Shown here in pieces: positions 40,024 to 51,638 of a DNA stretch of 64,000 nt. The stretch comes from Kluyvera sichuanensis. Lineage in GTDB: Bacteria; Pseudomonadota; Gammaproteobacteria; Enterobacterales; Enterobacteriaceae. The stretch is taken from contig NZ_JABBJF010000011.1 of NCBI RefSeq assembly GCF_014218705.1, forward strand, positions 61,555 to 125,554, read 5' to 3'. Positions within the stretch are counted from its first letter, which is position 1, and each line of letters opens with the position of its first letter. The notes under the pieces were generated by a model. It had not been told where the DNA came from. It saw nothing but the letters and a program-made list of their open reading frames with translations, and searched no databases. Position numbers and translations under genes: made by a program.

Positions 40024-41460
40024 TCACGATTTATCGCTGTCCTGCTGAATCTTCTTGATAATATTGGTGGTAGAACAACCATCTTCAAAGTTCAGCACCA
40101 GCACTTCACCACCGTTCGCCCACACTTCTTCGCTACCGGCAATTTGCTCTGGCTTATAGTCACCGCCTTTGACCAGACGATCCGGCAGGATCCCGGCAAT
40201 CAGGCGCTGTGGTGTATCTTCTTCAAACGACACCACCCAGTCGACGGACTCCAGCGCGCCCAGCACGATCATGCGCTGATCCAACGGGTTAACCGGGCGG
40301 GTTTCGCCTTTCAGGCGCTTGGTTGACGCATCGCTGTTCACCGCGACGATCAGACGATCCCCCAGCTTGCGTGCATTCGCCAGATAGGAGACGTGCCCCG
40401 CGTGCAGAATGTCGAACACGCCGTTGGTCATCACCACTTTCTCACCGCGACGACGGGCAGCGGCAACCGCCTGCTTCAGCTCTTCTTCGCTCATCACACC
40501 AAAACCGGTATCCGCGCGACCGCGCACGGCGTTTTCCAGTTCGATAGGTGAAACGGTAGACGTACCCAGTTTACCCACCACCACGCCCGCCGCGGCGTTG
40601 GCAAAGAAGCACGCCTCTTCCAGGGTTTTGCCGGAAGCCAGCGTCGCCGCCAGCACGCCGATAACGGTATCGCCCGCACCGGTCACATCGTACACTTCCT
40701 GCGCCTGCGTCGGCTGATGCAGCGGCGCTTTGCCCGGCTGCAGCAGCGTCATGCCCTGCTCGGAGCGTGTCACCAGCAGCGCGGAGAGATCGTAATCAGC
40801 AATCAGCTTCATGCCACGTTCAACGATTTCGGTTTCGTCTTTGCACTTACCGACTACGGCTTCAAATTCAGAAAGGTTTGGCGTCAGCAACGTTGCGCCG
40901 CGATAGCGTTCGAAGTTGGTGCCTTTCGGGTCGATCAGCACCGGCACGTTCGCTTTGCGCGCGAGCTGGATCATCTGCTGTACGCTTTCCAGCGCCCCTT
41001 TGGCGTAGTCGGAGAGCACCAGCGCGCCAACGCTCGGCAGACCGCTTTGAATACGATCGTGCAGCGGCTGTGGATCCACGCCGGCAAAGCCTTCTTCAAA
41101 GTCCAAACGGATCAGCTGCTGGTTGCGCGACAGCACGCGCAGCTTGGTGATGGTTGGGTGCGTCGGTACCGAAACGAAATCACACTTCACGTTAACGTCG
41201 GCCAGCGCTTTATTCAGCGCGCGCGCCGCATCATCAATGCCGGTCAAACCAACAAGACGCGAACCCGCCCCCAGGGACGCAATATTCATCGCCACGTTTG
41301 CCGCGCCGCCAGGACGTTCTTCGATAGTTTCCACCTTCACCACGGGAACCGGGGCTTCCGGGGAAATACGGCTGGTTGGGCCATACCAATAGCGATCCAG
41401 CATGACGTCGCCAACCACCATCACTCCTGCGCGTTCAAATTCCGGCAGCGTTACTTTCAT
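40024..41460 (-). CDS. hldE: Bifunctional heptose kinase/adenylyltransferase HldE
   Basis: Two steps of ADP-heptose synthesis for lipopolysaccharide inner core. 478 aa. N-terminal PfkB-type kinase: [23 protein letters not shown] and [13 protein letters not shown] (catalytic Asp). C-terminal cytidylyltransferase-like domain: [16 protein letters not shown] with the HxGH motif. Lies after glnE on the same strand with a 47-base gap. Confidence 0.97.
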   Translation of the reverse strand: MKVTLPEFERAGVMVVGDVMLDRYWYGPTSRISPEAPVPVVKVETIEERPGGAANVAMNIASLGAGSRLVGLTGIDDAARALNKALADVNVKCDFVSVPTHPTITKLRVLSRNQQLIRLDFEEGFAGVDPQPLHDRIQSGLPSVGALVLSDYAKGALESVQQMIQLARKANVPVLIDPKGTNFERYRGATLLTPNLSEFEAVVGKCKDETEIVERGMKLIADYDLSALLVTRSEQGMTLLQPGKAPLHQPTQAQEVYDVTGAGDTVIGVLAATLASGKTLEEACFFANAAAGVVVGKLGTSTVSPIELENAVRGRADTGFGVMSEEELKQAVAAARRRGEKVVMTNGVFDILHAGHVSYLANARKLGDRLIVAVNSDASTKRLKGETRPVNPLDQRMIVLGALESVDWVVSFEEDTPQRLIAGILPDRLVKGGDYKPEQIAGSEEVWANGGEVLVLNFEDGCSTTNIIKKIQQDSDKS

Positions 41461-41507
41461 TCTTGTCTCCTGGGAGAATCAAAATTTTGGCGCGATAATA
41501 GCACATT

Positions 41508-44348
41508 TCACGGTTGAACCAGCCACTTCTGCCAGCTGGCGCTGACCAGTTCACGTTCCCGAACGAAGCTTGATAAATCGACATTTCCCGGCAACTCCTG
41601 AAGCGCCAGGTGATGTAACGCATCGCGCAACGTGGTGTAGGCGCGGGTGAGCGCCTGTGCTTCGTGCTCGTCCATAATGTCGTTTTGCGCCAGTAGTTCG
41701 AGAATACGCACGTTATCCGACCAGCGGGTCAGCTTCGGCTTCTCGTGGGCGTAGCGCAGCACCAGATACTGGGTAATAAACTCAATATCGGTGATCCCAC
41801 CCGCGTCGGTTTTGATATCAAAACGATCGCGCTGTTTTCCGCCGAGATGAGCACGCATTTTTTCACGCATCTCACGCACTTCGGTTTGCAGCGCGCTGCC
41901 TTCCCGCGCGGTAGTCAGGATCTGTCGGCGAATGTCGTCAAACTGCTGCTGCAGCTGCGGGTCACCGTAAACCACGCGGGCGCGCACCAGCGCCTGATGC
42001 TCCCAGGTCCACGCTTCGTTTTGCTGATAATCAGCAAATGATTCGGCGGTGGTCACCAGCATACCCGCCGCACCGGACGGACGCAGACGCGCATCAACTT
42101 CATACAAAATCCCGGACGAAGTTCGGGTGCTGAACAGGTGCATAATGCGCTGCGCCAGACGCAGATAGAACTGACGGCCGTCGATTTCTCGTTCGCCGTC
42201 GGTCATCGCATCCATTGGGCAATCATGCAAGAACACCAGATCCAGATCCGAACTGTAGCCCAGTTCCCAGCCGCCAAGCTTGCCGTAGCCAATGACCGCA
42301 AAACCGCGACCATGGCGCTCTCGCAGGTGCGTTGGCTGGCCATAGCGCGCCACCATCTGCACCCACGCCTGCTGGACAACGGCATCGATCATCGCTTCTG
42401 CAAGCCAGGTTAAGTGGTCACTGACCTTCATCACCGGCAACGTACCAGCAATATCAGCGGCAGCAATGTGCAGCAGTTGCGCCTGCTTAAACTGGCGCAA
42501 GGCTTCCAACTGCTGCTCCTCATCCTCTTCCGGCACACGCAGCAGATATTGACGCAGCTCGTCACGATAGGCATCGGTCGCCGTCGGCTGGTAAAGCGTG
42601 TTGGGGTCGAGCAGCTCATCCAGCAGCAGCGGGTAGCGCGCCAGTTGGCTTGCCACCATCGGTGAAGCTGCGCACAGGCGGATAAGATGCTTTAGGGTGC
42701 CGGGATATTCGCTTAATAATTCGAGGTAGGTAGTACGCGTGACAATGCCGCTCAGCAACGGGGTAATGCGCGTGAGCAGCACCGTGGCATCTTCACGCGA
42801 GCACACTTCGCTCAGCAGATGCGGCATCAGCGAGTCCAGTACCTGGCGCCCGCGCGGGCCAATGGTGCGTTTATCCAGCTCTTTGCGGAAATCGGCAATC
42901 TGCGACAACACGCGATGGCGGTCATCGCTGCTGAGGTGTACCAGCCCCGACGGAGAATCATCTTCCTGCAGGGTGTCCTGCCACAGCTCGCGCCAGGATT
43001 CCGAAAGTTGCTCTTCCTGCGACGGCTCTTCATCGTCGCCGATCAGTTCGTTAAAGACGCGGCGGACTTCGGCCATCAGCGCATCCAGACGCGCGGTCAT
43101 CGTGGCCCAGTCGGCAAAATGCATCCCCCACGCCAGACGGGCGCGGTTGAGGTCGTCGCCGGGCAGCGTCTGCGTCTGTTCGTCGTTGATACTTTGCAGC
43201 AGGTTTTCGAGGCGACGTAAAAACAGATACGCTTCACGCAGCGCCTGCGCGTCGGTTTCCGATAGCAGATTCAGGGTTTCAATGGCTTTAAGGGTTGGCA
43301 GCAGTGAGCGGCTTTGCAGCATCGGCTCTCGCCCGCCGCGGATTAGTTGAAAGACCTGGACGATAAACTCGATTTCGCGAATCCCGCCCGCACCGAGCTT
43401 GATGTTGTCCTTCAGGCCACGGCGACGCACTTCGCGGGTGATCATCCCTTTCATATTACGCAGAGACTGGATCACGCTGAAGTCGATATAGCGGCGGAAG
43501 ACGAACGGTCGCAGCATCGCCCGCAACTCGCTGGTGTATACGCCATCGTCATCGCCCATGATCCGCGCTTTGACCATCGCATAGCGCTCCCAGTCGCGCC
43601 CCTGTTCCTGGTAATAATCTTCCAGCGCCGCAAAGCTCAGCACCAATGGGCCGCTGTCACCAAACGGCCGTAAGCGCATATCAACGCGGTAGACGAAGCC
43701 ATCCTGCGTCGGCTGGTCCAGCACCTTAATCAGACGCTGACCGAGACGGGTAAAGAACTGCGCGTTATCGAGTTCACGACGGCCGCCCTGGGTGCAGCCA
43801 TGTTCTGGCCAGGCAAAGATCAGGTCGATATCGGAGGAGAAATTAAGCTCTCCGCCGCCCAGCTTGCCCATCCCGAGGATCAGCAGCGGCTGCGGTACGC
43901 CTTCGGCACTGCACGGTGTACCCCAATCGCGGCAGCAGGCCTCGTAGAGCCAGTTGCGCGCGTTGACGATCAGCGTTTCTGCCAGGTGGCTTAGCTGCTG
44001 TAGCGTATCTTCTTCAGATACCTGCGACAGCGCCTGCGCCCAGGCAATCCGCACCATCACCCGGCGGCGGAATAGCCGCAGGGCGCGCATTAGCGCCGTT
44101 TCATCATAGACTTCTGCCAGCTCCGCCTGGAGCCAACCCGCATATTGCCGCCACTCATCCGCCTGCGGCGGGTCGCTTTCCAGCGACGCCAGCCACTCAG
44201 GATGCGCCGTTAAACTTTGCTGAACAAAATCACTAAAGGTGAAAACAGCCTGTGCTTCACTACCGAGCGCCTCGAGAGGAAAATCCTCCGGGGCACGCTC
44301 AACGAGCGTTTGCCAGTGCTGCTGTAACTGCGAAGAAAGCGGCGTCAT
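41508..44348 (-). CDS. glnE: Glutamine synthetase adenylyltransferase/deadenylase GlnE
   Basis: Adds and removes AMP on glutamine synthetase in response to nitrogen status. 946 aa, same as E. coli. Two nucleotidyltransferase domains are visible, each with [24 protein letters not shown] or [24 protein letters not shown] motifs and paired Asp residues (near residues 170 and 700). It lies between ygiF and hldE. Confidence 0.97.
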   Translation of the reverse strand: MTPLSSQLQQHWQTLVERAPEDFPLEALGSEAQAVFTFSDFVQQSLTAHPEWLASLESDPPQADEWRQYAGWLQAELAEVYDETALMRALRLFRRRVMVRIAWAQALSQVSEEDTLQQLSHLAETLIVNARNWLYEACCRDWGTPCSAEGVPQPLLILGMGKLGGGELNFSSDIDLIFAWPEHGCTQGGRRELDNAQFFTRLGQRLIKVLDQPTQDGFVYRVDMRLRPFGDSGPLVLSFAALEDYYQEQGRDWERYAMVKARIMGDDDGVYTSELRAMLRPFVFRRYIDFSVIQSLRNMKGMITREVRRRGLKDNIKLGAGGIREIEFIVQVFQLIRGGREPMLQSRSLLPTLKAIETLNLLSETDAQALREAYLFLRRLENLLQSINDEQTQTLPGDDLNRARLAWGMHFADWATMTARLDALMAEVRRVFNELIGDDEEPSQEEQLSESWRELWQDTLQEDDSPSGLVHLSSDDRHRVLSQIADFRKELDKRTIGPRGRQVLDSLMPHLLSEVCSREDATVLLTRITPLLSGIVTRTTYLELLSEYPGTLKHLIRLCAASPMVASQLARYPLLLDELLDPNTLYQPTATDAYRDELRQYLLRVPEEDEEQQLEALRQFKQAQLLHIAAADIAGTLPVMKVSDHLTWLAEAMIDAVVQQAWVQMVARYGQPTHLRERHGRGFAVIGYGKLGGWELGYSSDLDLVFLHDCPMDAMTDGEREIDGRQFYLRLAQRIMHLFSTRTSSGILYEVDARLRPSGAAGMLVTTAESFADYQQNEAWTWEHQALVRARVVYGDPQLQQQFDDIRRQILTTAREGSALQTEVREMREKMRAHLGGKQRDRFDIKTDAGGITDIEFITQYLVLRYAHEKPKLTRWSDNVRILELLAQNDIMDEHEAQALTRAYTTLRDALHHLALQELPGNVDLSSFVRERELVSASWQKWLVQP

Positions 44349-44369
44349 ACGCGGGTTCCCTGAAGTTAA

Positions 44370-45671
44370 TTAACGTTTTCCGCTGTGTAGCCAGAACGGC
44401 TCAACCGACAGAGCTTCATTGCGGAAATGTTCAATTTCAATGTGCTGGCGGGTTTCGATAGCGTGGCGCAGCCCCTGCCAATTCGCCAGCCAGCGATCGG
44501 CCTGCTCGGTATCGTAATAGCCGGCCAGCAGCTGAACGGTATTAATATCACGCTTCAGGCGCGGCAGTTGATCTGCGTAGGCGTCGCCCAGCGGGTAGGC
44601 AAAGACGGTGCGCAGTTCTGCGGCCTGACGAGACAGATGAATATCGGCAAAGCGTTTAAAGGAGTCCGCCAGTTTGGCCTCTGCTTTGGCATCGAGGAAC
44701 GCCTCCCAGCCGCGCAGCACCAGCCATTCGGTATAGGCAAGCTTCGTCAGCGCGGTTTCACGGCTGAACACCGCATCGTGTGCGGACGCATCGCTCGCCA
44801 TCAGCGCATCAACCTGGGTCAGGCCATCTCGCAGCGCGGCGCTCGCCTTACGCGGCACAATGCCGCCGAACAGCGTCAGGATATGGCGAACCAGACCTTG
44901 GGCATTTAGCACTTCAACTTTTGCCTTTTTGTTGCCGCGCAGCCACAGCTCCTCGTGGTACTGCCAGTGGGCAAGCGCTTCTTCCAGCGCCGCTTCCAGC
45001 GCCTGGCCTACCGTCGCTTTCGGCGGCAGTGAGAGAATGGTCAGCGGTTTGATAACGCGGTCTTCATTGCCCTGCGCGAGATGATATCCGCGCGCAGCTT
45101 TGCTCAGGCTGCCCTGGCGCAGCAGGCCGGTTTCCGCCAACTGTTTCGCCAGCGTCAGCACGTCAGCGGTTTCACCGCTCAGCAGTTCAAGCTCCAGCTC
45201 GCAGATGGCTTCCTGATGCTCACCGGCCTTGACGTCGCCGAGATCCAGCGCGACCTCAATGCGGCTTTTCCCCTGCGCTATCACCCACTTCTCGCGGAAG
45301 AAGTCGGTGCTGAACAGCGGCTGAACCTGCTCCGCCGGCCCTTGCGGCATCTCGCCGTTCGGCCAGACTTCCGCAGGCAGTTTGTCAAGCGCCAGTTCAG
45401 GCGTGCTGATATCAATATTGTATTCAGGACGTTGATGCAAACCGCCCACGGTGCGCCCGGCGATTTTCATCGTCATCTCATAGCGACCGTTATCGCCCCG
45501 AATACGCAGCCCCATATCGTGGCGACGCAGCCAGTTATCGGCGGTTTCATAATAGATATTCAGCAGTTGAGCCGGTGGTGTGTGCTCGGCGTTGAGGGTC
45601 TGAAGGTGGTTACGCAGCGTCTCGACGCCAGCGTTATCGACGATAAATTTTAATTCGATTTCTTGAGCCAT
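44370..45671 (-). CDS. ygiF: Inorganic triphosphatase YgiF
   Basis: 433 aa. N-terminal CYTH domain with the EIELK tunnel motif at the start and the basic residues of LGLRIRG-type strands; hydrolyses inorganic triphosphate. C-terminal CHAD domain with helical His-rich polyphosphate-binding features (RLKRDINTVQLLAGYYD). Gap to glnE is 21 bases, so one operon with glnE and hldE. Confidence 0.95.
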   Translation of the reverse strand: MAQEIELKFIVDNAGVETLRNHLQTLNAEHTPPAQLLNIYYETADNWLRRHDMGLRIRGDNGRYEMTMKIAGRTVGGLHQRPEYNIDISTPELALDKLPAEVWPNGEMPQGPAEQVQPLFSTDFFREKWVIAQGKSRIEVALDLGDVKAGEHQEAICELELELLSGETADVLTLAKQLAETGLLRQGSLSKAARGYHLAQGNEDRVIKPLTILSLPPKATVGQALEAALEEALAHWQYHEELWLRGNKKAKVEVLNAQGLVRHILTLFGGIVPRKASAALRDGLTQVDALMASDASAHDAVFSRETALTKLAYTEWLVLRGWEAFLDAKAEAKLADSFKRFADIHLSRQAAELRTVFAYPLGDAYADQLPRLKRDINTVQLLAGYYDTEQADRWLANWQGLRHAIETRQHIEIEHFRNEALSVEPFWLHSGKR

Positions 45672-45755
45672 GATTGAATTCTTGTGGTTTCGTTGCCCGG
45701 AAATACCTTTGCGGCGAACTTACAGGTATTCTTTTTGTCAGTAGATAGTATTTTG

Positions 45756-45787
45756 CGACAAATTGCCATGCAATGCGCAATTTGTCG
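45756..45787. promoter_or_regulatory. 11-bp perfect inverted repeat before ygiM
   Basis: CGACAAATTGC (45756-45766), 10 bases, GCAATTTGTCG (45777-45787). Lies between divergent ygiF and ygiM, about 120 bases before ygiM. Operator-like; binding factor unknown. Confidence 0.5.
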
Positions 45788-45905
45788 GGCTAATCGCTGA
45801 TGGCGTTTTTTCCTCCTGGAGGATTCTGATTGCCGCAGAATGCTTTGCGTCGTCAGACTGTTGCCACTACTATCGTTCCACTTTTATGACAAAAACGATG
45901 ATCTG

Positions 45906-46526
45906 ATGCCAAAATTACGCTTAATTGCCATTACTTTACTGACACTTACCGCTTCAACCATTGCTCATGCTGATGAAAAGCGCTACGTTTCCGACGAATT
46001 GAACACCTGGGTCCGCAGCGGCCCGGGCGATAACTACCGTCTGGCAGGCTCCCTGAACGCGGGCGAAGAAGTCACCCTGCTGCAGACTAATGACACGACC
46101 CAGTACGGCCAGGTACGCGACAGCAACGGCCGCACCGCGTGGATCCCGCTGAAAGAACTGACCGCCACGCCAAGCCTGCGTATTCGCGTGCCGGATCTGG
46201 AAAATCAGGTCAAAACCCTGACCGACAAGCTCAATAATATCGACACCACCTGGAACCAGCGCACCGCAGAAATGCAGAAAAAGGTCGCTGAGAGCGATAG
46301 CGTGATTAATGGTTTAAAAAATGAAAACCAGAAGCTGAAAAATGAGCTTATCGTCGCGCAGAAAAAAGTGAATGCCGCCAACCTGCAGCTGGATGACAAG
46401 CAGCGCACCATCATTATGCAGTGGTTTATGTACGGCGGCGGCGTGCTGGGTGTTGGCCTGCTCCTCGGTCTGGTGCTGCCACACATCATTCCAAGCCGTA
46501 AGCGTAAAGATCGCTGGATGAACTAA
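45906..46526 (+). CDS. ygiM: SH3-domain protein YgiM
   Basis: 206 aa. Signal peptide (residues 1-20), bacterial SH3 domain ([20 protein letters not shown], residues 31-90), a coiled coil (residues 100-170), and a C-terminal membrane helix followed by RKRKDRWMN. Thus the SH3 domain is periplasmic and the tail cytoplasmic. Function unassigned. ATG 45906 gives the E. coli N-terminus. Confidence 0.93.
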   Translation: MPKLRLIAITLLTLTASTIAHADEKRYVSDELNTWVRSGPGDNYRLAGSLNAGEEVTLLQTNDTTQYGQVRDSNGRTAWIPLKELTATPSLRIRVPDLENQVKTLTDKLNNIDTTWNQRTAEMQKKVAESDSVINGLKNENQKLKNELIVAQKKVNAANLQLDDKQRTIIMQWFMYGGGVLGVGLLLGLVLPHIIPSRKRKDRWMN

Positions 46527-46594
46527 CCCTGATTCGCGTTCTCTGTGCTTCTTTCGTATCATCATCAAAGATAAGAGACGAGGAGAAGCGTGGC

Positions 46595-47836
46595 GTGAAG
46601 AGTTATCTGGTCGGTGGTGCAGTTCGGGACGGGTTGTTAGGGCTACCGGTCAAAGATAAAGATTGGGTGGTGGTCGGCGCCACGCCGCAGCAAATGCTCG
46701 ACGCGGGCTACCAGCAGGTAGGCCGCGATTTTCCTGTTTTCCTGCACCCTGAAAGCCACGAAGAGTATGCGCTGGCCCGAACCGAGCGCAAATCAGGCTC
46801 GGGCTATACCGGTTTTACCTGCTATGCCGCCCCGGACGTCACGCTGGAGCAGGATTTGCTGCGCCGTGATTTAACCGTCAACGCCCTGGCTCAGGATGCC
46901 GACGGTACTATTATTGACCCTTACGGCGGTCAGGCCGACCTTCAACAGCGCATTCTGCGCCACGTCTCCCCTGCTTTCGGTGAAGACCCGCTGCGCGTGC
47001 TGCGCGTGGCGCGCTTTGCCGCGCGCTATGCCCATCTGAGCTTCCGTATTGCCGATGAAACGATGGCGCTGATGCGTGAGATGACCAACGCCGGTGAACT
47101 GGCGCATCTCACGGCGGAGCGCGTGTGGAAAGAGACGGAAAACGCGCTCGGCACCCGCAATCCTCAGGTTTTCTTCCAGACGCTGCGCGACTGCGGCGCG
47201 CTGAAAGTCCTGTTCCCGGAAATTGATGCGCTGTACGGCGTCCCGGCGCCGGAAAAGTGGCACCCGGAAATTGATACCGGCGTCCATACGCTAATGACGG
47301 TGACCATGGCGGCAATGCTGAGCCCGGAGATTGATGTGCGCTTTGCAACGCTGTGCCACGATTTAGGTAAAGGCTTAACGCCAAAGGAGTTCTGGCCTCG
47401 CCATCACGGCCACGGCCCGGCGGGCGTGAAGCTGGTTGAACAGCTTTGCCAGCGCCTGAAGGTACCAAATGAAATGCGCGACCTGGCGAAGCTGGTTGCC
47501 GAGTTCCACGACCTCATCCATACCCTGCCGATCCTGCAGCCCAAAACCCTGGTGAAGCTGTTTGACTCCATCGATGCCTGGCGCAAGCCGCAGCGGGTAG
47601 AGCAGATTGCGCTAACCAGCGAAGCGGATGTGCGCGGTCGCACCCACTTCGAAGCCTGCGACTATCCGCAGGGCCGTCTGCTGCGTGAAGCCTGGCAGGT
47701 GGCGAAAGCGGTGGGCAACAAAGAGGTTATCGACGATGGCTTTAAAGGGCCGGAGATTCGTGAAGAGCTGACGCGTCGGCGAATTCAGGCGGTTGCGAAC
47801 TGGAAGGAAAAACGTTGCCCTCAGCCCAAAGACTGA
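46595..47836 (+). CDS. cca: CCA-adding tRNA nucleotidyltransferase
   Basis: Adds or repairs the CCA end of tRNAs. 413 aa, GTG start at 46595 (E. coli also uses GTG). Nucleotidyltransferase core [10 protein letters not shown] with the metal pair in [13 protein letters not shown], and a C-terminal HD phosphohydrolase domain (CHDLGKG, HHGHG, EFHDL). Confidence 0.96.
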   Translation: MKSYLVGGAVRDGLLGLPVKDKDWVVVGATPQQMLDAGYQQVGRDFPVFLHPESHEEYALARTERKSGSGYTGFTCYAAPDVTLEQDLLRRDLTVNALAQDADGTIIDPYGGQADLQQRILRHVSPAFGEDPLRVLRVARFAARYAHLSFRIADETMALMREMTNAGELAHLTAERVWKETENALGTRNPQVFFQTLRDCGALKVLFPEIDALYGVPAPEKWHPEIDTGVHTLMTVTMAAMLSPEIDVRFATLCHDLGKGLTPKEFWPRHHGHGPAGVKLVEQLCQRLKVPNEMRDLAKLVAEFHDLIHTLPILQPKTLVKLFDSIDAWRKPQRVEQIALTSEADVRGRTHFEACDYPQGRLLREAWQVAKAVGNKEVIDDGFKGPEIREELTRRRIQAVANWKEKRCPQPKD

Positions 47837-47840
47837 GGGC
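47817..47840 (-). terminator. Hairpin shared by cca and uppP ends
   Basis: GCCCTCAG / CTGAGGGC perfect 8-bp stem spanning the end of cca and the gap; on the minus strand it is followed by AACGTTTTTCC, a modest U-tract for uppP. Confidence 0.55.
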
Positions 47841-47846
47841 AGTTCA

Positions 47847-48668
47847 TCAGAAGAAGACCACGTAGACAGCGGCGGCCACGATGAAGCGGTAGATAGCGAA
47901 CGGAATAAACGAAATTCGTTTCACCAGCTGCAGGAAGGTTTTGATAGCCACCAGGGCGACCAGGAAAGCCATCACGAAGCCCACCGCGAACATCGGAATA
48001 TCGGCAGCGGTCAGGAAGTGCCAGCTCTTATAGAGATCCAGCACCGTCGCGCCCATCATCATTGGCACCGCCAGCAGGAACGAGAACTCAGAGGCCGCGT
48101 AGCGGCTCACGCCCATCAGCATACCACCAGAAATCGTCGCCCCGGAGCGGGAGAAGCCCGGCCACAGCGCCAGACACTGGAAGCAGCCAATCGCGAAGGC
48201 CTGACGATAGCTCATATCATCAATGCCCACCGCGCTAGGCTTTTTCGGCTTCAGCAACTCGGCTGCAATTAACAGCAGGCCGCCCACAATCAGGGCGTAC
48301 ATCACGTTAACCGGGTTGAACAGCGATTTGATTTTATCGTGCAGCACCAGTCCCAGCACCACGGCGGGGATCATGCCAAGCAGAATATGAATTAGCGATA
48401 AACGCCCGGAGCCTTCACCTTCGTGAACCGGTGGACGCCCAAAGTTGATGCCAATCAGCCCAAACAGGCGACGCCAGAACATCACCACCACGGCCAGAAT
48501 CGAGCCCAACTGGATAACCACTTCAAAAGTGTCCGCAGTCTCACCTTCAAACCCCAGCAGGTGGCCCACGATAATCATATGACCGGTACTGGATACGGGC
48601 AGAAACTCCGTCAATCCTTCGACCACACCCAAAATTGCCGCGACCAGCAGCGAGTGTATATCGCTCAT
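47847..48668 (-). CDS. uppP: Undecaprenyl-diphosphatase UppP (BacA)
   Basis: 273 aa, multi-span membrane enzyme that recycles undecaprenyl diphosphate for cell-wall synthesis; overproduction gives bacitracin resistance. Motifs [16 protein letters not shown] and [17 protein letters not shown] hold the catalytic Glu, Ser and Arg. Confidence 0.96.
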   Translation of the reverse strand: MSDIHSLLVAAILGVVEGLTEFLPVSSTGHMIIVGHLLGFEGETADTFEVVIQLGSILAVVVMFWRRLFGLIGINFGRPPVHEGEGSGRLSLIHILLGMIPAVVLGLVLHDKIKSLFNPVNVMYALIVGGLLLIAAELLKPKKPSAVGIDDMSYRQAFAIGCFQCLALWPGFSRSGATISGGMLMGVSRYAASEFSFLLAVPMMMGATVLDLYKSWHFLTAADIPMFAVGFVMAFLVALVAIKTFLQLVKRISFIPFAIYRFIVAAAVYVVFF

Positions 48669-48760
48669 TAATAAACCCTTAAAAAGTAAACAATAAAATA
48701 AACCCGGCTCTAAGACCGGTATAAATCATTTTGGTTTAAATAATATGACGAGTGATACTT

Positions 48761-49123
48761 TTATTTCGGATTATGGCCACGCTCAATGATAACGCCAACG
48801 TTGGCCGCACGGGCAACCGCCCCCGGTTTGCTGACTTTGATACGCACCCACGGGGAGTTAAAGCGAGACATCAACAGTTCAGCCAACTCTTCCGCTACGC
48901 GCTCAACCAGCGCAAAACGACTACCCTCAACGTGATTAACTACCGCTTCGCTGATATCAGCATAGCTCAGGCAGTCATCTACGTTGTCACTGGCGGCGGC
49001 TTTGCGGTTATCCCAGCCTAATTCGATATCGAACACCAGCTTCTGTTCAATGGTTTGTTCCCAATCATAAACACCGATAGTGGTGATTACCGAAAGTTGC
49101 TCTATAAATACAATATCCATCAC
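48761..49123 (-). CDS. folB: Dihydroneopterin aldolase FolB
   Basis: 120 aa, splits dihydroneopterin to 6-hydroxymethyl-dihydropterin and glycolaldehyde in folate synthesis. Starts MDIVFIEQLSVITTIGVYDWE, with the catalytic Lys and Tyr in the DDCLSYADI and KVSKPGAV segments. Divergent from plsY. Confidence 0.95.
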   Translation of the reverse strand: MMDIVFIEQLSVITTIGVYDWEQTIEQKLVFDIELGWDNRKAAASDNVDDCLSYADISEAVVNHVEGSRFALVERVAEELAELLMSRFNSPWVRIKVSKPGAVARAANVGVIIERGHNPK

Positions 49124-49228
49124 GACCTGCTTGGTTTTTAGGCTAAACCGGATACCACTCCCGGCGAATTATGCGTATTATCCACAGATGCAGAGAATAC
49201 TTCGACATTTTCAAAATGGAACAGCGTT

Positions 49229-49849
49229 ATGAGTGCAATCGAGCCTGGCATGATCCTTCTTGCCTACCTTTGCGGCTCAATTTCCAGCGCCATTCTGGTC
49301 TGCCGCATCGCGGGGTTACCCGATCCTCGCGACAGTGGTTCCGGTAACCCCGGTGCCACGAATGTGTTACGCATCGGCGGAAAAGGCGCAGCCGCAGCCG
49401 TTCTGATTTTCGATGTCCTGAAAGGGATGCTGCCCGTTTGGGGCGCTTACGCCCTTGGCCTCTCCCCATTCTGGTTAGGCCTGGTGGCGATCGCCGCCTG
49501 TCTGGGCCACATCTGGCCAGTATTTTTCCATTTCCAGGGCGGTAAAGGCGTTGCCACCGCGTTTGGCGCCATTGCGCCTATCGGCTGGGATCTCACCGGC
49601 GTCATGGCCGGAACCTGGCTGCTGACCATTTTGCTCAGCGGCTATTCGTCTCTCGGCGCCATCGTCAGCGCGCTAGTCGCACCGTTCTACGTCTGGTGGT
49701 TTAAACCCCAGTACACTTTCCCGGTATCGATGCTCTCATGTCTGATTCTGTTGCGTCATCATGACAATATTCAGCGCCTATGGCGACGTCAGGAGACAAA
49801 AATCTGGACGCGTTTGAAAAAGCGTAAGCAGAAGAAAGAAGAAGAGTAA
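49229..49849 (+). CDS. plsY: Glycerol-3-phosphate acyltransferase PlsY
   Basis: 206 aa, five membrane segments. Uses acyl-phosphate to acylate glycerol-3-phosphate. Three family motifs: [23 protein letters not shown], and [15 protein letters not shown]. The C-terminal tail is strongly basic and acidic ([10 protein letters not shown]). E. coli has the ttd genes between plsY and tsaD; they are missing here. Confidence 0.95.
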   Translation: MSAIEPGMILLAYLCGSISSAILVCRIAGLPDPRDSGSGNPGATNVLRIGGKGAAAAVLIFDVLKGMLPVWGAYALGLSPFWLGLVAIAACLGHIWPVFFHFQGGKGVATAFGAIAPIGWDLTGVMAGTWLLTILLSGYSSLGAIVSALVAPFYVWWFKPQYTFPVSMLSCLILLRHHDNIQRLWRRQETKIWTRLKKRKQKKEEE

Positions 49850-49862
49850 CAAAGGAATTGAC

Positions 49863-49928
49863 GTAGCCCGGCCGAGCGAAGCGACGCCGGGGCACTCCCG
49901 GGTTCAGCGTAAACGCCTCGCCCGGGGC
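49863..49928. repeat. REP/BIME-like element
   Basis: GTAGCCCGGCCGAGCGAAGC, CGACGCCGGGGCACTCCCGG and AACGCCTCGCCCGGGG. Lies between convergent plsY and tsaD. Confidence 0.75.
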
Positions 49929-49934
49929 CATATC

Positions 49935-50948
49935 TTACGCGGCAGGCAGTTCAGCCAGCGGCCAGCGCGGACGAACGGTCACACCCAGCGACTCATTCAC
50001 GCCGGTTTTCAGGCGCACCATCCCCGCATAGGAAATCATCGCACCATTATCGGTACAGAATTCCGGACGCGCGTAGAACACTTCACCGCGACGTTTTTGC
50101 ATCATCTCCGCCAGCTTCGCGCGCAGCGTACGGTTGGCGCTCACGCCACCTGCCATCACCAGACGTTTGAAACCGGTTTGATCCAGCGCGCGTTTGCACT
50201 TGATCATCAACGTATCCACCACCGCATCTTCAAATGCACGGGCGATATCGGCACGGGTTTGATCGTCAGCGTCGTTATTGCGGATAGTATTGGCGGCAAA
50301 GGTTTTCAGGCCGGAGAAGCTGAAGTCCAGCCCTGGGCGGTCGGTCATTGGACGTGGGAAGACGAAGCGCCCTTCCGTGCCCTGCGAGGCCAGCTTCGAC
50401 AGCATTGGGCCACCTGGGTAATCCAGTCCGAGCAGCTTCGCGGTCTTATCAAAGGCTTCACCGGCTGCATCGTCAATCGACTCGCCGAGCAGGGTGTACT
50501 CACCAATGCCGGTGACGCTAATCAACTGCGTGTGGCCGCCGGAGACCAGCAGCGCCACAAACGGGTATTCAGGCGGATTATCTTCCAGCATTGGCGCCAG
50601 AAGGTGACCTTCCATATGGTGTACCGGAATGGCCGGCACGTTCCAGGCAAACGCCAGCGAGCGCCCCACGGTTGCGCCAACCAGCAGCGCACCGACCAGA
50701 CCCGGCCCTGCGGTATAGGCAACGGCGTCGATATCTTTCGCCGTCAGATTGGCCTCTTTTAAGGCTTCCTGAATCAGGGGCACCGTTTTACGCACGTGAT
50801 CGCGCGAGGCCAGTTCAGGCACCACGCCGCCGTAGTCAGCATGTAATTTCACCTGACTATACAGTTGGTTGGCTAACAGACCTTTTTCATCATCATAAAT
50901 TGCGATGCCGGTTTCATCGCAGGATGTTTCAATACCCAGTACACGCAT
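49935..50948 (-). CDS. tsaD: tRNA t6A37 threonylcarbamoyltransferase subunit TsaD
   Basis: 337 aa. Forms threonylcarbamoyl-adenosine at position 37 of ANN-decoding tRNAs with TsaB, TsaC and TsaE. Metal-binding HHMEGH motif, ASKH-fold glycine loops ([29 protein letters not shown]), and a [12 protein letters not shown] segment. Divergent from rpsU as in most gammaproteobacteria. Confidence 0.96.
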   Translation of the reverse strand: MRVLGIETSCDETGIAIYDDEKGLLANQLYSQVKLHADYGGVVPELASRDHVRKTVPLIQEALKEANLTAKDIDAVAYTAGPGLVGALLVGATVGRSLAFAWNVPAIPVHHMEGHLLAPMLEDNPPEYPFVALLVSGGHTQLISVTGIGEYTLLGESIDDAAGEAFDKTAKLLGLDYPGGPMLSKLASQGTEGRFVFPRPMTDRPGLDFSFSGLKTFAANTIRNNDADDQTRADIARAFEDAVVDTLMIKCKRALDQTGFKRLVMAGGVSANRTLRAKLAEMMQKRRGEVFYARPEFCTDNGAMISYAGMVRLKTGVNESLGVTVRPRWPLAELPAA

Positions 50949-51084
50949 GGCTATATTTACCTCGTTTCAATACCGCGCAGTTTAGGTTTTCTATCCCGGC
51001 TTGTAAAACATTGTTCGCCCCAGGAAGCAGCCTCGTGTATACTCCTCACCCTTAAAAAGTTCATTTCAAAAAAGGCTCCGGTGC

Positions 51085-51114
51085 TTTACAAAGCAGCAGT
51101 AGTTGCAGTAAAAT
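51085..51114 (+). promoter_or_regulatory. rpsU operon promoter
   Basis: -35 TTTACA (51085-51090), 18-base spacer, -10 TAAAAT (51109-51114); transcription would start about 65 bases before rpsU. Confidence 0.6.
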
Positions 51115-51145
51115 TCCGCACCATTTTGAAATAAGCTGGCGCTGA

Positions 51146-51400
<255 letters not shown>

Positions 51401-51404
51401 TCTC

Positions 51405-51430
51405 TTGAGAGCATCGGCTCTCAATTGTCA
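51405..51430 (+). terminator. Intra-operon terminator after rpsU
   Basis: TTGAGAGCATCGGCTCTCAA perfect stem with ATCG loop, then TTGTC. In E. coli the equivalent hairpin attenuates transcription into dnaG, keeping primase low. Confidence 0.75.
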
Positions 51431-51507
51431 GACCGAGTTGTAGTTGCAAGGCCGTGCTTCCGAAAGGAATGCGCGGCTTGTTTTCGTTTATAAATCAGCA
51501 TTTACAC

Positions 51508-51632
51508 AAAATCATTCATGCTGTATCAAGGCGGCAAGCGAGTGAATCCCCGGAGCTTACATCAGTAAGTGACAGGGGTGAACGAACGCAGCCAACGCAG
51601 AGACAGTTTGAAGGATGAAGTGTAAATAAACG
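51508..51632. repeat. ERIC element (copy 2), rpsU-dnaG gap
   Basis: Contains GTGAATCCCCGGAGCTTACA and AGTAAGTGACAGGGGTGAAC, the ERIC core, with the same CTTAC-ATCA-GTAAG inner stem as copy 1. One base shorter in the left core arm. Outer limits approximate. It would be transcribed in the leader of dnaG. Confidence 0.85.
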
Positions 51633-51638
51633 GGGCTT

